From Paracoccus tegillarcae (GTDB lineage: Bacteria > Pseudomonadota > Alphaproteobacteria > Rhodobacterales > Rhodobacteraceae), in assembly GCF_002847305.1 (NCBI RefSeq), contig NZ_CP025408.1:2749001-2813000 (forward strand): a DNA stretch of 64,000 bases, read 5' to 3'. Below, in pieces: positions 35,941 to 46,895 of the stretch (position 1 is its first letter; each line of letters begins with the position of its first letter). Under the pieces are notes generated by a model. The model had not been told where the DNA came from. It saw only the letters and a program-made list of their open reading frames with translations, and did no database searches. The translations under genes were made by a program, and so were the position numbers.

Positions 35941-37119
35941 ATGACAGCACCGATGAACCCGGCACTTGCCGCAACCTTCAGCCCGCCGGTGATGGAGGCG
36001 CGGCGCTGGTTGAACGGCGTCGATTTTCCAGCCGACCGCCCGCTGATCAATGTCAGCCAGGCCGCCCCGGTCGAGCCGCCCCCCGAGGGGCTGCGCCAGG
36101 CCATTGCCGAGGCCGCACTCAACCGCCCCGAGGCGCATCTTTATGGTCCGGTCCTGGGCAATCCCGAACTCAGACAGGCCGTGGCCGAAGAGTTTTCTGC
36201 CGGCTACGGAACGCCGTTTCAGGCCGGACAGGTGGCGATCACGCAGGGCTGCAATCAGGCATTCTGCGCCGCCATGACCATGCTTGCGGGGGCAGGGGAT
36301 GAGGTGATCCTGCCAGTGCCGTGGTATTTCAATCACAAGATGTGGCTGGACATGATGGGCATCGTCACGCGTCCCCTGAATTGCGACGATGCGATGCTGC
36401 CCGATGCGCAGGCGGCCGCGCGACTTATCGGGCCGCGCACCCGCGCCATCGTGCTGGTTACGCCCAATAACCCGACCGGCGCTGAATATCCGGCAGATCT
36501 GGTGGCGCAGTTCTATGACCTGTGCCGCGTCCATGGGATCGCGTTGGTGCTGGACGAAACCTATCGCGATTTCGACGCGCGCGACGGCGCGCCGCATGAC
36601 GTGGCGGGGCGCGCCGGTGCCGATGAGACGCTGATCCAGCTTTATTCCTTTTCCAAGGCCTATCGCCTGACGGGGCACCGTGTGGGGGCGATGATCACCG
36701 GGCCAGATCGCCTGGCCGAGGCCGAGAAATTTCTGGATACGGTCGCGATTTCGACCTCGCAGCTTGGCCAGATCGGGGCGCTGTGGGGGATGCGCAACCT
36801 GCAGGACTGGCTGGCGGGCGAGCGGCTTGAGATCCTGTCGCGCCGGGCCGCTGCCACGCGCGCTCTGTCGCAAATGCCGGGCTGGCAGTTGCGCAGCTGC
36901 GGCGCCTATTTTGCCTGGCTGAGGCACCCCTATGCCGGGTCATCGGCAGATCTGGCGCCAAGACTGGTGCGCGAGGCCGGCGTGCTGGCTTTGCCAGGCA
37001 CCATGTTCATGCCCGAGGGTGATCAGCAGGGCGCGACCCATTTTCGCATCGCCTTTGCCAATGTCGATGCAGCCGGGATCGAGGCTCTGGCAGGACGGCT
37101 GACCGGATTTGACGGCTGA
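35941..37119 (+). CDS. Class I/II PLP-dependent aminotransferase
   Basis: 392 aa fold-type I enzyme. 'LYGPVLGNPELRQAVAE', 'NNPTGAEYP' (cofactor Asn), 'LVLDETYRDF' (Asp/Tyr) and the Schiff-base Lys in 'SFSKAYRLTGHRVG' are present, and the C-terminal Arg lies in 'FRIAFAN'. The amino donor and acceptor cannot be told. The ATG lies 1 base after the preceding stop, so the two are co-transcribed. Confidence 0.9.
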   Translation: MTAPMNPALAATFSPPVMEARRWLNGVDFPADRPLINVSQAAPVEPPPEGLRQAIAEAALNRPEAHLYGPVLGNPELRQAVAEEFSAGYGTPFQAGQVAITQGCNQAFCAAMTMLAGAGDEVILPVPWYFNHKMWLDMMGIVTRPLNCDDAMLPDAQAAARLIGPRTRAIVLVTPNNPTGAEYPADLVAQFYDLCRVHGIALVLDETYRDFDARDGAPHDVAGRAGADETLIQLYSFSKAYRLTGHRVGAMITGPDRLAEAEKFLDTVAISTSQLGQIGALWGMRNLQDWLAGERLEILSRRAAATRALSQMPGWQLRSCGAYFAWLRHPYAGSSADLAPRLVREAGVLALPGTMFMPEGDQQGATHFRIAFANVDAAGIEALAGRLTGFDG

Positions 37120-37232
37120 TCGCAGATCCTGACGATCCCGTGCAGCAGGCCGGGGGGCCTTGTCGCCGGTTGACGTGGGCCCTAAAGACGCCGGGACAAC
37201 AATCACGAACCGACAGAAACGAGACGCGCGCT

Positions 37233-39166
37233 ATGGCAAACCTGCGGACCAAGGGCAAATCAACCATCGTCTGGATCCTGATGGGGATGCTGATCCTCGG
37301 CCTGGGCGGATTTGGTGTCACCAATTTCGGCGGTGGCCAGACAGAGGTCGGGCGGGTTGGTGAAACCAAGATCACCGCCGAGGATTATTCTCGCAGTCTG
37401 CAAAACCAGTTGAACGCCTTTAGCCGGCAGGCGGGCCAGCAATTTACCATGGCACAGGCGCAAAGCATCGGCCTGCCGCAGCAAGTGCAGGCGCAATTGC
37501 TGGGCTCGGCGGCGCTGTCAGAGGATGCGCGCCGCATTGGACTGTCGGTCGGTGATCAGCGCGTGGCCGAGGTGATCACCTCTGCGCCCAGCTTTCGCGG
37601 ACCGAACGGCCAGTTCGACCGTGTGGCTTACGGCGAAATGCTGCGCCGGCAGGGGATGAACGAGGCCGAATTCGAGGCCGAGATCCGCGAAGACGAGGCA
37701 CGGCTGATCCTGCAACGCGCCGTGACCGAGGGCGCGCCCGCACCCGCGCCGATGGTTGACCAGACGGTGCAGTGGCAGCTGGAAAGCCGCGATATCACCT
37801 GGCGTGAACTGACCGCCGATCAACTGGCCGAACCCGTCGCCCGCCCGGATGACGAAACACTGCAAGCCTGGCATCAGGCGAATGCAGAGCGTTTCACCGC
37901 GCCCGAATTGCGCAAGATCACCTATGCCTGGCTGACGCCGGAAATGCTGGAGGATGAGGTCGAACTGGACGAGGACGCATTGCGCGCCGAATATGACCGC
38001 CGCATCGACGAGTTCCAGCAGCCTGAACGCCGCATGATCAGTCGTCTTGTCATGCCCGATATGCCCGCCGCCGAGGCCGCCAAGGCGGGGCTGGACGCGG
38101 GCGATGTACCGTTCGAGGCGCTGGTGCTGCAACGCGGCCTGACGCTGGATGACATCGACCTGGGTGAGCTGAGCCAGGCAGAGCTGGCAGGCGAGGCCGG
38201 CGAGGCTGTGTTCGCACTAGAGCAGCCGGGTGTGGTCGGGCCGTTTCAGACCAATCTGGGTCCGGCATTGTTTTCCATGAATGCGATCCTCGAGCCGGTC
38301 GATATTTCGTTCGAACAGGCGCAGGACGCCTTGCGCGGCGAGGCGGCGCTGGCCCGCGCAGGCCGCATGATCGAAGAACTGACCAGCGATTTCGAGGACC
38401 GGCTGGCCTCTGGCGCAACGCTGGAGGATCTGGCCGAAGAAACCCAGATGCAGGCGGGTCAGATCGACTTTGATGCTCAGACCGCGCCCCAGCACACCGG
38501 CATCGATGGCTATCAGGCATTTCGTGAACGCGCGGCCGCCGTTAACGAGGGGGATTTCCCGCAGCTTTATCAACTGGACGATGGCGGCGTGTTCGCCCTG
38601 CGTCTGGACGAGATCGTGCCGCCGACGCTGAAACCGTTCGACACGGTTGCCGACGAGGTTGCCGAGGACTGGATTGCCTCGGAAACGCGCGGCATGTTGC
38701 AGGTGCAGGCCGAAGAATTCGCCATTGATGCGGAATCGCTTGCGGCCACGCAGGCGCCCGCGCCGAATGCTGCAGAGGACGCCACGGTCGAAGAACCCGA
38801 GCAGACCGAGGCGCAGCAGGCCGCAGCAGCAATTCCCGAAGGTCGGACGCTTGAGGGGCTGACCCGTGACGGCTGGATTGATGGCGCGCCGGTCGAACTG
38901 ATCAGCCAGGCGTTTGCCATTGCCGAACCCGGCACCACCCAGGCCGTGACCGCGCAAGGGCGGGTCTTTCTGGTGACGCTGGATGCGGTGCATGCGGCAG
39001 ACCCGCAGTCAGACGCGGCCAGCGAGGCAGCGAGCGGCGTTTCCGAGCGGTTGCAGCAGTCGCTGCAGGACGATCTGTTCGACTATTATGTGCGCGCGGT
39101 TCAGGCCAAGCAGGGGATGCAGCTTAATCCCTCGGCCATCGCTGCCGCAGAATCCATGGTTCAGTG

Positions 39167-39167
<1 letters not shown>
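37233..39167 (+). CDS. ppiD: Membrane-anchored SurA/PpiD-type peptidyl-prolyl isomerase/chaperone
   Basis: 644 aa. One transmembrane helix at residues 9-29, then a SurA-N-like chaperone domain (about 35-160), a parvulin-type region (about 225-360), and a divergent C-terminal helical part (up to 640). Size and layout match PpiD (623 aa in E. coli). The periplasmic part should help fold outer-membrane and secreted proteins. The parvulin domain appears degenerate, as in many PpiD homologues. The stop overlaps the trpE start in TGATG, so the two are coupled. Confidence 0.87.
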
Positions 39168-40669
<1,502 letters not shown>

Positions 40670-40857
40670 TCCGTCAGCTTGGCTGTCGGGTCAGGCCGGC
40701 TCGGCAGCACCTGGAAATAGACAGAACGATGTAAGGTCCGACCGTGAAATCCGCTGTCGGAGGCCTCGGCATATTTATCTTTTGTTTAAAATGCACACCA
40801 CATGGTTTATAATTCAGGGTGCTGCGCACGACAATTTAACAAGTTTGGTATCAGATC

Positions 40858-42096
40858 ATGCCCAATACCCTCATCCAGCCATCGACATTGTATCTTGGCG
40901 AGACGACGCTTTCCGGATCATCGGCGGCAGGAACGGTTCTCAACAGCTCGAATTCCACCCTGACCACGGGGCAAGCCTGGACCGATCCCGCGCCCTCAGA
41001 TGTCGGTGGCATGGATGCGAGCAACACGTCGGACAGCTATCGCGGAAATGCCTCGACATTATACGCTGAAAACCACCCCAATGATGATGTGTATCTCGAG
41101 CTGGGCGAAGGCATTCGTATCGACCGCAATGCAGATGGGGACCTGACGGACGAGCCGTGGCTGCGCATAACCGAGATTGCCCGTTATGGCGGCACCCAGA
41201 TCCAGTTAAGCGACGGAACAGTAATCACCGGTGCAGTCAATCTGGTGACTGCCGTCGGCCCCGGAGGCACGGATTTCTATCAGACGATCTTGTTCGGGGA
41301 TGACCTGGTCGCCAACATAAATGCCGTGACGGAGGGCGGCGGCGTTGCCATTGCGCGCATCACGCTTGGCAATTACGTCGGCTACGGGGGCGGGACCGCC
41401 GACCTGACGCAGGTGATGTTGGCGAGCAATTTCGACAGTGAGGTGTTCTCGGAAGATGTTGAAATCATTTGCTTTGCAAACGGATCACAGATCGAGACGG
41501 AACTTGGCCCGCGACCTGTCGAACAGTTGAACGTCGGCGATCTGGTTGCCACGAAGGATCAGGGGCTTATGCCGATCCGCTGGATCGGCCGCAAAAACCT
41601 GGACGCAGCGACTCTGAAAGCCAATCCCGGGCTGTTTCCGATCCGTATCGGGGCAGGGGCGTTGGGCAAGAACAATCCCGATCGCGATCTTCTTGTCAGC
41701 CCGCAGCACCGCGTTCTAGTGAACAGCAAGATCGCCCGGCGCATGTTCGGGTCAGATGAAGTTCTGGTCGCCGCCAAGCACCTGACAGCGCTAGAGAATG
41801 TCGAGGTAGCGACGGATGTTGCTGAGCTTGCCTATTTTCACATCCTTGTGGATGGGCATGAAATCGTCACGGCGAACAATCTGGCCTGCGAAACGCTGTT
41901 TCCGGGGCCGATTACACGCAAGAACATCGGCGATGCCGCATGGGAAGAGGTGACCACCCTCTTTCCGGATTTGCTGGACCCGGATTTCATACCCAATCTC
42001 GCACGCACCACGCCTTCCGGCCGAAAGGCTGCGCAACTGATCCTCAGGCACCAAAAGAATGAAACGCCGCTGGTCAACAGCGACGTCGCCGCCTGA
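40858..42096 (+). CDS. Hint-domain protein
   Basis: 412 aa. The N-terminal half (1-195) is a Gly/Thr/Ser/Asp-rich beta-type region without a signal peptide, resembling parts of secreted repeat proteins. The Hint module starts at Cys205 in 'ICFANGSQIET' and includes 'VEQLNVGDLVATKD', 'IGRK', 'LLVSPQHRVLV' and 'TANNLACETLFPG'. Such proteins are abundant in Rhodobacterales. Hint folds can self-process, but a clear C-terminal His-Asn splice junction is missing. It may be secreted by a type I system. The upstream gap 40670-40857 is AT-richer and likely contains its promoter. Confidence 0.8.
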   Translation: MPNTLIQPSTLYLGETTLSGSSAAGTVLNSSNSTLTTGQAWTDPAPSDVGGMDASNTSDSYRGNASTLYAENHPNDDVYLELGEGIRIDRNADGDLTDEPWLRITEIARYGGTQIQLSDGTVITGAVNLVTAVGPGGTDFYQTILFGDDLVANINAVTEGGGVAIARITLGNYVGYGGGTADLTQVMLASNFDSEVFSEDVEIICFANGSQIETELGPRPVEQLNVGDLVATKDQGLMPIRWIGRKNLDAATLKANPGLFPIRIGAGALGKNNPDRDLLVSPQHRVLVNSKIARRMFGSDEVLVAAKHLTALENVEVATDVAELAYFHILVDGHEIVTANNLACETLFPGPITRKNIGDAAWEEVTTLFPDLLDPDFIPNLARTTPSGRKAAQLILRHQKNETPLVNSDVAA

Positions 42097-42297
42097 CTGC
42101 CTGACGCGCCCCGGAAGATGAGGGTGAGGCTGGGCGCGACAAACTGCCGCGCGGATGGACATGCGCGATCAGATATCCGCAATTGTGATGTCAGGCGACT
42201 GTCCGGCGCGTGTCGTGCGGCGGGACATTCTTTGATCTGGCAGAGCCATTTCAGCGACAGGGCCAGCGTTTGCGCAGATTACCGCTGAGAGACCCGC

Positions 42298-42798
42298 TCA
42301 ATCCTCGCCGCGATACGGCTGCACATATTGCAGCGCCATATCCCACGGGAAGAAGATCCAGGTATCCTGCGATACCTCGGTCACGAAGGTCTGCACCATG
42401 GGCCGGCCCTTGGGCTTGGCATAGACGGTGGCGAAATGCGCCTTGGGATACATCTCGCGGATCAGTTCCAGGGTGCGGCCAGAATCGACCAGATCATCGA
42501 CGACCAGAATGCCATCCCCGTCGCCCATCAGCGTGTCGTCAGGCTTTTTCAGCACCTCCAGCTGGCCCTGACCAGCCTCTGTGCCGACGCCCTTGTAGGA
42601 ACGGATGGAAATCGTATCGATGGTGCGGATGTCCAACTCGCGGGCCACGATCATCGCGGGTGCCATGCCGCCGCGGGTAACTGCGACAACGGCGCGCCAG
42701 TCGGTGCCGTCCAGTCGCCATGACAGTGCCCGCGCATCGCGGTGCAGCTGATCCCAGCTGACGTGAAAGCCTTTCTCATGGGGCAGACGGTCCATCAT
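42298..42798 (-). CDS. gpt: Xanthine-guanine phosphoribosyltransferase
   Basis: 166 aa. The PRPP-binding loop '[13 protein letters not shown]' (about 96-108) and '[11 protein letters not shown]' mark XGPRT. GGAG stands 4 bases before the first of two adjacent ATGs (42798 and 42795). It salvages xanthine, guanine and hypoxanthine. The 201-base gap on its 3' side (42097-42297) up to the Hint gene holds no recognisable feature except a weak GC-rich inverted repeat. Confidence 0.93.
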   Translation of the reverse strand: MMDRLPHEKGFHVSWDQLHRDARALSWRLDGTDWRAVVAVTRGGMAPAMIVARELDIRTIDTISIRSYKGVGTEAGQGQLEVLKKPDDTLMGDGDGILVVDDLVDSGRTLELIREMYPKAHFATVYAKPKGRPMVQTFVTEVSQDTWIFFPWDMALQYVQPYRGED

Positions 42799-42834
42799 AT
42801 CTCTCCTTCAGTGCCGCAAGATCAGGGATCTGCC

Positions 42835-42857
42835 CAACAGGACGATTGGCCCTGTTG
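42835..42857. terminator. Stem-loop in the fabI-gpt gap
   Basis: CAACAGG (42835-42841) pairs with CCTGTTG (42851-42857) over a 9-base loop. It sits after the fabI stop and before gpt on the same strand. Without a T run it is a weak terminator candidate. Confidence 0.35.
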
Positions 42858-42970
42858 AAATCCGGTTGATCCAGAATTCGGCGCCATCATAGCGTTGCCG
42901 CCGCAAAGGCAAAGACCACAGTCTTCTTCTTCATCCAAATATCCACTGGGCGGCACCGCTTGGCGCGCGC

Positions 42971-43798
42971 TCAGCCTTTGGTGACCGTCGCGATATCGGG
43001 GGCGTCCACGGCCTTCATGCCGACGACATGATAGCCGGCATCGACATGATGCGTCTCGCCCGTTACGCCGGACCCCAGATCCGACAGCAGATACAGCGCC
43101 GATTTGCCCACGTCGGCCTGCGTCACGTTGCGGCGCAACGGCGAGTTCAGCTCGTTCCACTTCATGATATAGCGGAAATCGCCGATCCCGCTGGCGGCCA
43201 GGGTCTTGATCGGACCGGCACTGATCGCGTTCACGCGGATGCCGTCCTTGCCAAGATCCTCGGCCAGATAGCGCACAGATGCCTCGAGGGCCGCTTTGGC
43301 CACGCCCATCACGTTGTAATGCGGCATCACGCGTTCGGCCCCGTAATAGGTCAGGGTCAGCAGACTGCCACCGTCGGGCATCATCGCGGCGGCGCGCTGG
43401 CAGATGGCGGTGAAGGAAAAGACCGAGATGTCCATCGTCATGGCGAAGTTGTCGCGGGTGGTATCGACGTATCGGCCGCGCAGCTGTTCCTTGTCGGAAA
43501 AGCCGATGGCGTGGACGACGAAATCCAGTTGGCCCCACTCGTCCTTGAGCTTGGCAAACAGGTCGTCAATCGAGGCGCCATCACCGACATCGCAAGGCAG
43601 GATCAGCGACGATCCGACCTGCTCGGCCAGCGGTCCGACGCGCTTTTTCAGCGCCTCGCCCTGATAGGAAAACGCCAGTTCCGCACCTTGGGCGGCGACC
43701 GCCTGCGCGATGCCCCATGCGATCGACTTGTCATTCGCCAGCCCCATGATAAGCCCGCGCTTGCCAGCCATGAGCCCGGATTTCTGCTCGCTTGACAT
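42971..43798 (-). CDS. fabI: Enoyl-[acyl-carrier-protein] reductase (NADH), FabI type
   Basis: 275 aa. 'GLIMGLANDKSIAWGIA' is the FabI cofactor motif. The catalytic Tyr-x6-Lys is seen in 'YNVMGVAKAALEASVRYLA', preceded by 'LTYYGAERVMP'. It completes the fatty-acid elongation cycle and is the triclosan target. Divergent from pdxH. Confidence 0.95.
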   Translation of the reverse strand: MSSEQKSGLMAGKRGLIMGLANDKSIAWGIAQAVAAQGAELAFSYQGEALKKRVGPLAEQVGSSLILPCDVGDGASIDDLFAKLKDEWGQLDFVVHAIGFSDKEQLRGRYVDTTRDNFAMTMDISVFSFTAICQRAAAMMPDGGSLLTLTYYGAERVMPHYNVMGVAKAALEASVRYLAEDLGKDGIRVNAISAGPIKTLAASGIGDFRYIMKWNELNSPLRRNVTQADVGKSALYLLSDLGSGVTGETHHVDAGYHVVGMKAVDAPDIATVTKG

Positions 43799-43877
43799 GA
43801 GATCACCCTCGCTTTTTCAACCTTTTGGGATTTGATTAGGCCAAAGGTCGGTGGGCATCAAGCTTAAGGGGACGGTG

Positions 43878-44483
43878 ATGACAGCACGAGACGGTATCTT
43901 TGCGGGAGAAGATCCCTTTGTCATTGCCCGGCGTTGGCTGGGCGAAGCGACCGAAACCGAGCCGAATGATCCCAACGCCATGGCGCTGGCGACCGTGGAT
44001 GGCGAGGGGATGCCTGATGTCCGCATGGTATTGCTGAAAGAAATAGAGGCGCAGTCGTTTGTTTTCTATACGAATTACGAAAGCGCAAAGGGGCAGCAGC
44101 TTGATCTGACTGGCAAGGCGGCACTGGTGCTGCACTGGAAATCTTTGCGGCGTCAGATCCGGGTGCGTGGGGTGGTGACACGTGAAGAAGGCCGTCAGGC
44201 GGATGCGTATTATGCCAGCCGTCCGTTGCAAAGTCGCATCGGTGCCTGGTCGTCACCGCAATCGCGGGCGATTTCGGGACGTGAGGTGCTGTTGGCCGAG
44301 GTGGCGCGGCAAGGGGTGAAGCAGGGACTGAGCCCGTCTCGGCCGCCTTTCTGGGGCGGCTATCGGATCCGGCCCGTGCAGCTCGAATTTTGGGCAGATG
44401 GCGCCTTCCGGCTGCATGATCGGTTTAATTGGCTGTATGATGACAAGAAAAGAACTTGGCAGATACGGCGTTTAGCCCCATAA
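43878..44483 (+). CDS. pdxH: Pyridoxamine/pyridoxine 5'-phosphate oxidase
   Basis: 201 aa from ATG 43878, which follows AAGGGGA at a good distance; GTG starts at 43851 and 43875 are alternatives. FMN-binding split barrel with '[21 protein letters not shown]', '[13 protein letters not shown]', '[12 protein letters not shown]', '[14 protein letters not shown]' and '[11 protein letters not shown]'. It makes pyridoxal 5'-phosphate. Gap 44484-44654 holds no clear gene. Confidence 0.95.
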   Translation: MTARDGIFAGEDPFVIARRWLGEATETEPNDPNAMALATVDGEGMPDVRMVLLKEIEAQSFVFYTNYESAKGQQLDLTGKAALVLHWKSLRRQIRVRGVVTREEGRQADAYYASRPLQSRIGAWSSPQSRAISGREVLLAEVARQGVKQGLSPSRPPFWGGYRIRPVQLEFWADGAFRLHDRFNWLYDDKKRTWQIRRLAP

Positions 44484-44654
44484 AGCTGACGAAATGGTTC
44501 ACTTTCTGGGTATGATCGGTCAACCTGCCGAAAAGGCTAGGAAAGCAGTCGCTTTTACCCTGCGGCACGCTGTCCCAGCATGGTTGATGATAGCCCTCGG
44601 GAGGAGTAGTTTCATAAGATCGAGTGAACCAAGCGACAGAAAGTGTATCGCAGA

Positions 44655-45281
44655 ATGACCAGGGACAACCCTGACGAAAGAACGGTAACGGGTCTGATCA
44701 AGTGGTTCGACCCTACCAAAGGCTATGGCTTCATCTACAATGATGAAGGCGGCCCGGACATACTGCTGCACGCCAATGTGCTACGTAACTTCGGGCAAGG
44801 CTCGGTTGCGGATAATTCACAGGTGACCGTTCGGGTACTGACGACAACGCGTGGTCTGCAAGCCGTCGAAGTGCTGGAGGTCAGTCCGCCCGAAAATCAG
44901 GGACTTCCGCCGATCGCGGATCTGCCGCAATCGGTCATCGACGATCTTCAATCGCTGCCGCTGCAGCCAGCGCGCGTAAAGTGGTTCGACAAGGCGAAGG
45001 GCTTTGGCTTTGCCAATATCTTCGGGCGCGGTGATGATGTCTTTCTGCATATAGAGGTGCTGCGCCATTCAGGACTGGCGGATCTGACCGTCGGCGAAGG
45101 CGTGGCCTTGCGCGTGGTCGAGGGCCCGCGCGGTCTGATGGCCGCGCAGGTTGCAGGCTGGGACGAGGTGTTGGGCCGGCAGTTCGACGGGCCGACAGAT
45201 GCGGGCCTGGATGCGGATGGTGAGGCCTCGACAGCGCAGGACGCTGGTGCCGAGGCCGGGTCGCACGCCGCGTTCGGCTGA
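44655..45281 (+). CDS. Cold-shock-domain protein with two CSDs
   Basis: 208 aa from ATG 44655 (GTG at 44643 is possible; neither has a strong ribosome site). CSD1 (about 10-75) has 'GLIKWFDPTKGYGFIYND' and 'DILLHANVL'. CSD2 (about 100-165) has 'ARVKWFDKAKGFGFANIF' and 'DVFLHIEVL', so both RNA-binding RNP motifs are intact. The C-terminus is acidic and Ala/Gly-rich. E. coli-type Csps have a single domain of about 70 aa; double forms are known in alphaproteobacteria. It probably acts as an RNA chaperone. The DUF192 gene follows 4 bases later. Confidence 0.92.
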   Translation: MTRDNPDERTVTGLIKWFDPTKGYGFIYNDEGGPDILLHANVLRNFGQGSVADNSQVTVRVLTTTRGLQAVEVLEVSPPENQGLPPIADLPQSVIDDLQSLPLQPARVKWFDKAKGFGFANIFGRGDDVFLHIEVLRHSGLADLTVGEGVALRVVEGPRGLMAAQVAGWDEVLGRQFDGPTDAGLDADGEASTAQDAGAEAGSHAAFG

Positions 45282-45285
45282 GACG

Positions 45286-45804
45286 ATGGGCTTGCTGAGG
45301 CAGATGCGATCGGGCGCGTTGATCCTGTTGATCGCGACGACCGGTGTGGGCTCGGCTGCGGCCGACCAGCAGCAGCCTGCCTGCGACATGAACCAGACCA
45401 TCTTTCAAACGGACGGGGGCTGGTTGTCGGTGACAGTCGAACTGGCCGATGATCCGCAAGAGCGCGCGCAGGGGCTGATGTTTCGGCGCGAACTGGACGA
45501 AGGGCATGGGATGCTGTTCGTCTACGAAAAGCCGCAGCCCGTCAGTTTCTGGATGCGCAACACGCTGATCCCGCTGGATCTGATTTTCATGGATGCGACC
45601 GGAACCGTGCGCCACATCCACGAGAACGCGCGCCCACTGGATGAGACCCCAATTCCGGGCGCGGCCATCGGCGATCCTGACCCTTTGCGGCTGATGGTGC
45701 TGGAGGTCGGCGGCGGTGAGGCACGCGAACTGGGCATAGAGGCGGGGCAGGCGATGGCCCATCCACTACTGGATGACGACAAAGCCGCGATTTCGTGTGA
45801 CTAA
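45286..45804 (+). CDS. DUF192-family exported protein
   Basis: 172 aa. Residues 1-26 form a signal peptide (QMR, hydrophobic core, GSAAA). The DUF192 domain (about 40-165) shows 'QERAQGLMFRRELDEGHGMLFVYEKPQPVSFWMRNTLIPLDLIFMD' elements (short hallmark: FWMRNT.IPLD) and a C-terminal 'GIEAGQAM'. The biochemical role of the family is unknown. Two Cys (residue 33 and the penultimate) flank the domain. Co-transcribed with the cold-shock gene, in a common Rhodobacterales pairing with tRNA-Pro after it. Confidence 0.9.
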   Translation: MGLLRQMRSGALILLIATTGVGSAAADQQQPACDMNQTIFQTDGGWLSVTVELADDPQERAQGLMFRRELDEGHGMLFVYEKPQPVSFWMRNTLIPLDLIFMDATGTVRHIHENARPLDETPIPGAAIGDPDPLRLMVLEVGGGEARELGIEAGQAMAHPLLDDDKAAISCD

Positions 45805-45846
45805 GCTCTTTCCCCCCGCGCAATGGCGCGCTAGAAGGCGCCAGTT

Positions 45847-45923
<77 letters not shown>

Positions 45924-46037
45924 TTCCAGATTTCAGCAGATCAGACAGCGCCGCTTGCGGTGGTCAGCAGGCGCGACTTCTGTCTTGCGGCACAGCGTTG
46001 GTGCTAGCGACACGGGCAGCTTGGGCGGTCCGGTCCT

Positions 46038-46847
46038 TTAGTCCTGACGCCGTTGGGCAAGGGCACGCCTGACATGCCCGGGCAGGATCATGAAACCGCG
46101 GGCATATCGCCCGGCCAATCGCTTTGGATTGGACAGCATGCGCCACAGCCACTCCATCTTGACGCGTCTGACGGCCATCGGCGCGCGCTGCTGTTGGCCA
46201 GAGATGAAATCAATCCCTGCGCCGATCGAGACAAATCCAACACCTGGCAACGCGTCACGTGCACGAATGGCAAAGCGCTCTTGCCGGGGGGCGCCCAGGC
46301 CCAGCAGGCAAAGGCGTGTGCCTGACTGTCGGATCTGCTGAATCAACGCATCGGCTTCGGCGCCGTCGGGGTCGAAGGGAAACCCGGGTACCGCGATCAA
46401 TGCCACCTGCAGACCTGTATAGTCGGCCGTCAATCGTTGGGCCGCCAACTGCATCGATGCGTCGTCGCCGCCAAGCAGTGCAATCGGCGCGCCGTGACGT
46501 GCCGCCAACCGGGTCAGCGGGCGCACCAGATTCGAACCCGGAACCAGACTGACGGGCCGATCTGCCAGGCGCGACAGCCAGACGACGGGGTTCCCATCCG
46601 CGACAACCAGATCATGTGCTGCATAGGCACGGCGGAATGCCTCATCCTTGGCCAGCCGTTCGAGATGGTCGACATTCAACGTGGCCAGCGCAAACCCCTT
46701 GCCCTCAGCCAAAAGTTCATCGACTCTTTCAAGCAACTGTTCCTGATCCGGGCAGTTGACCTGAACCGCTTGGCCGTCTGGAAAGTTGAATAGCATGTGA
46801 GCAACCTGACCGTTGGAGTTGATCGTTATTACTTGTATGGTCGTCAC
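46038..46847 (-). CDS. WecG/TagA/CpsF-family glycosyltransferase
   Basis: 269 aa from a GTG at 46847, with GAGG 7 bases upstream. Family marks: 'TLNVDHLERLAKD' and 'VVADGNPVVWLSRL' (N-acetylmannosaminyltransferase-type pocket), 'LLGGDDASMQLAAQRL', and 'GLGAPRQERFAIRAR' near 185. The C-terminus is basic. Members add an N-acetylmannosamine-type sugar to a lipid-linked acceptor on the inner face of the membrane. Divergent from the Wzy-like gene (48 bases). It starts the surface-glycan part of the window. Confidence 0.9.
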   Translation of the reverse strand: MTTIQVITINSNGQVAHMLFNFPDGQAVQVNCPDQEQLLERVDELLAEGKGFALATLNVDHLERLAKDEAFRRAYAAHDLVVADGNPVVWLSRLADRPVSLVPGSNLVRPLTRLAARHGAPIALLGGDDASMQLAAQRLTADYTGLQVALIAVPGFPFDPDGAEADALIQQIRQSGTRLCLLGLGAPRQERFAIRARDALPGVGFVSIGAGIDFISGQQQRAPMAVRRVKMEWLWRMLSNPKRLAGRYARGFMILPGHVRRALAQRRQD

Positions 46848-46895
46848 GCTGGCCTCGCCAGAGTGTTCAGTGACCTCTTTTCAATCGGTTAGTAA

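Noticed and set aside
40670..40857. trp-type attenuator or leader peptide next to trpE
   Set aside because: The region is downstream of trpE, and upstream trpE is coupled to ppiD without a leader. No Trp-codon run with paired stems was found.
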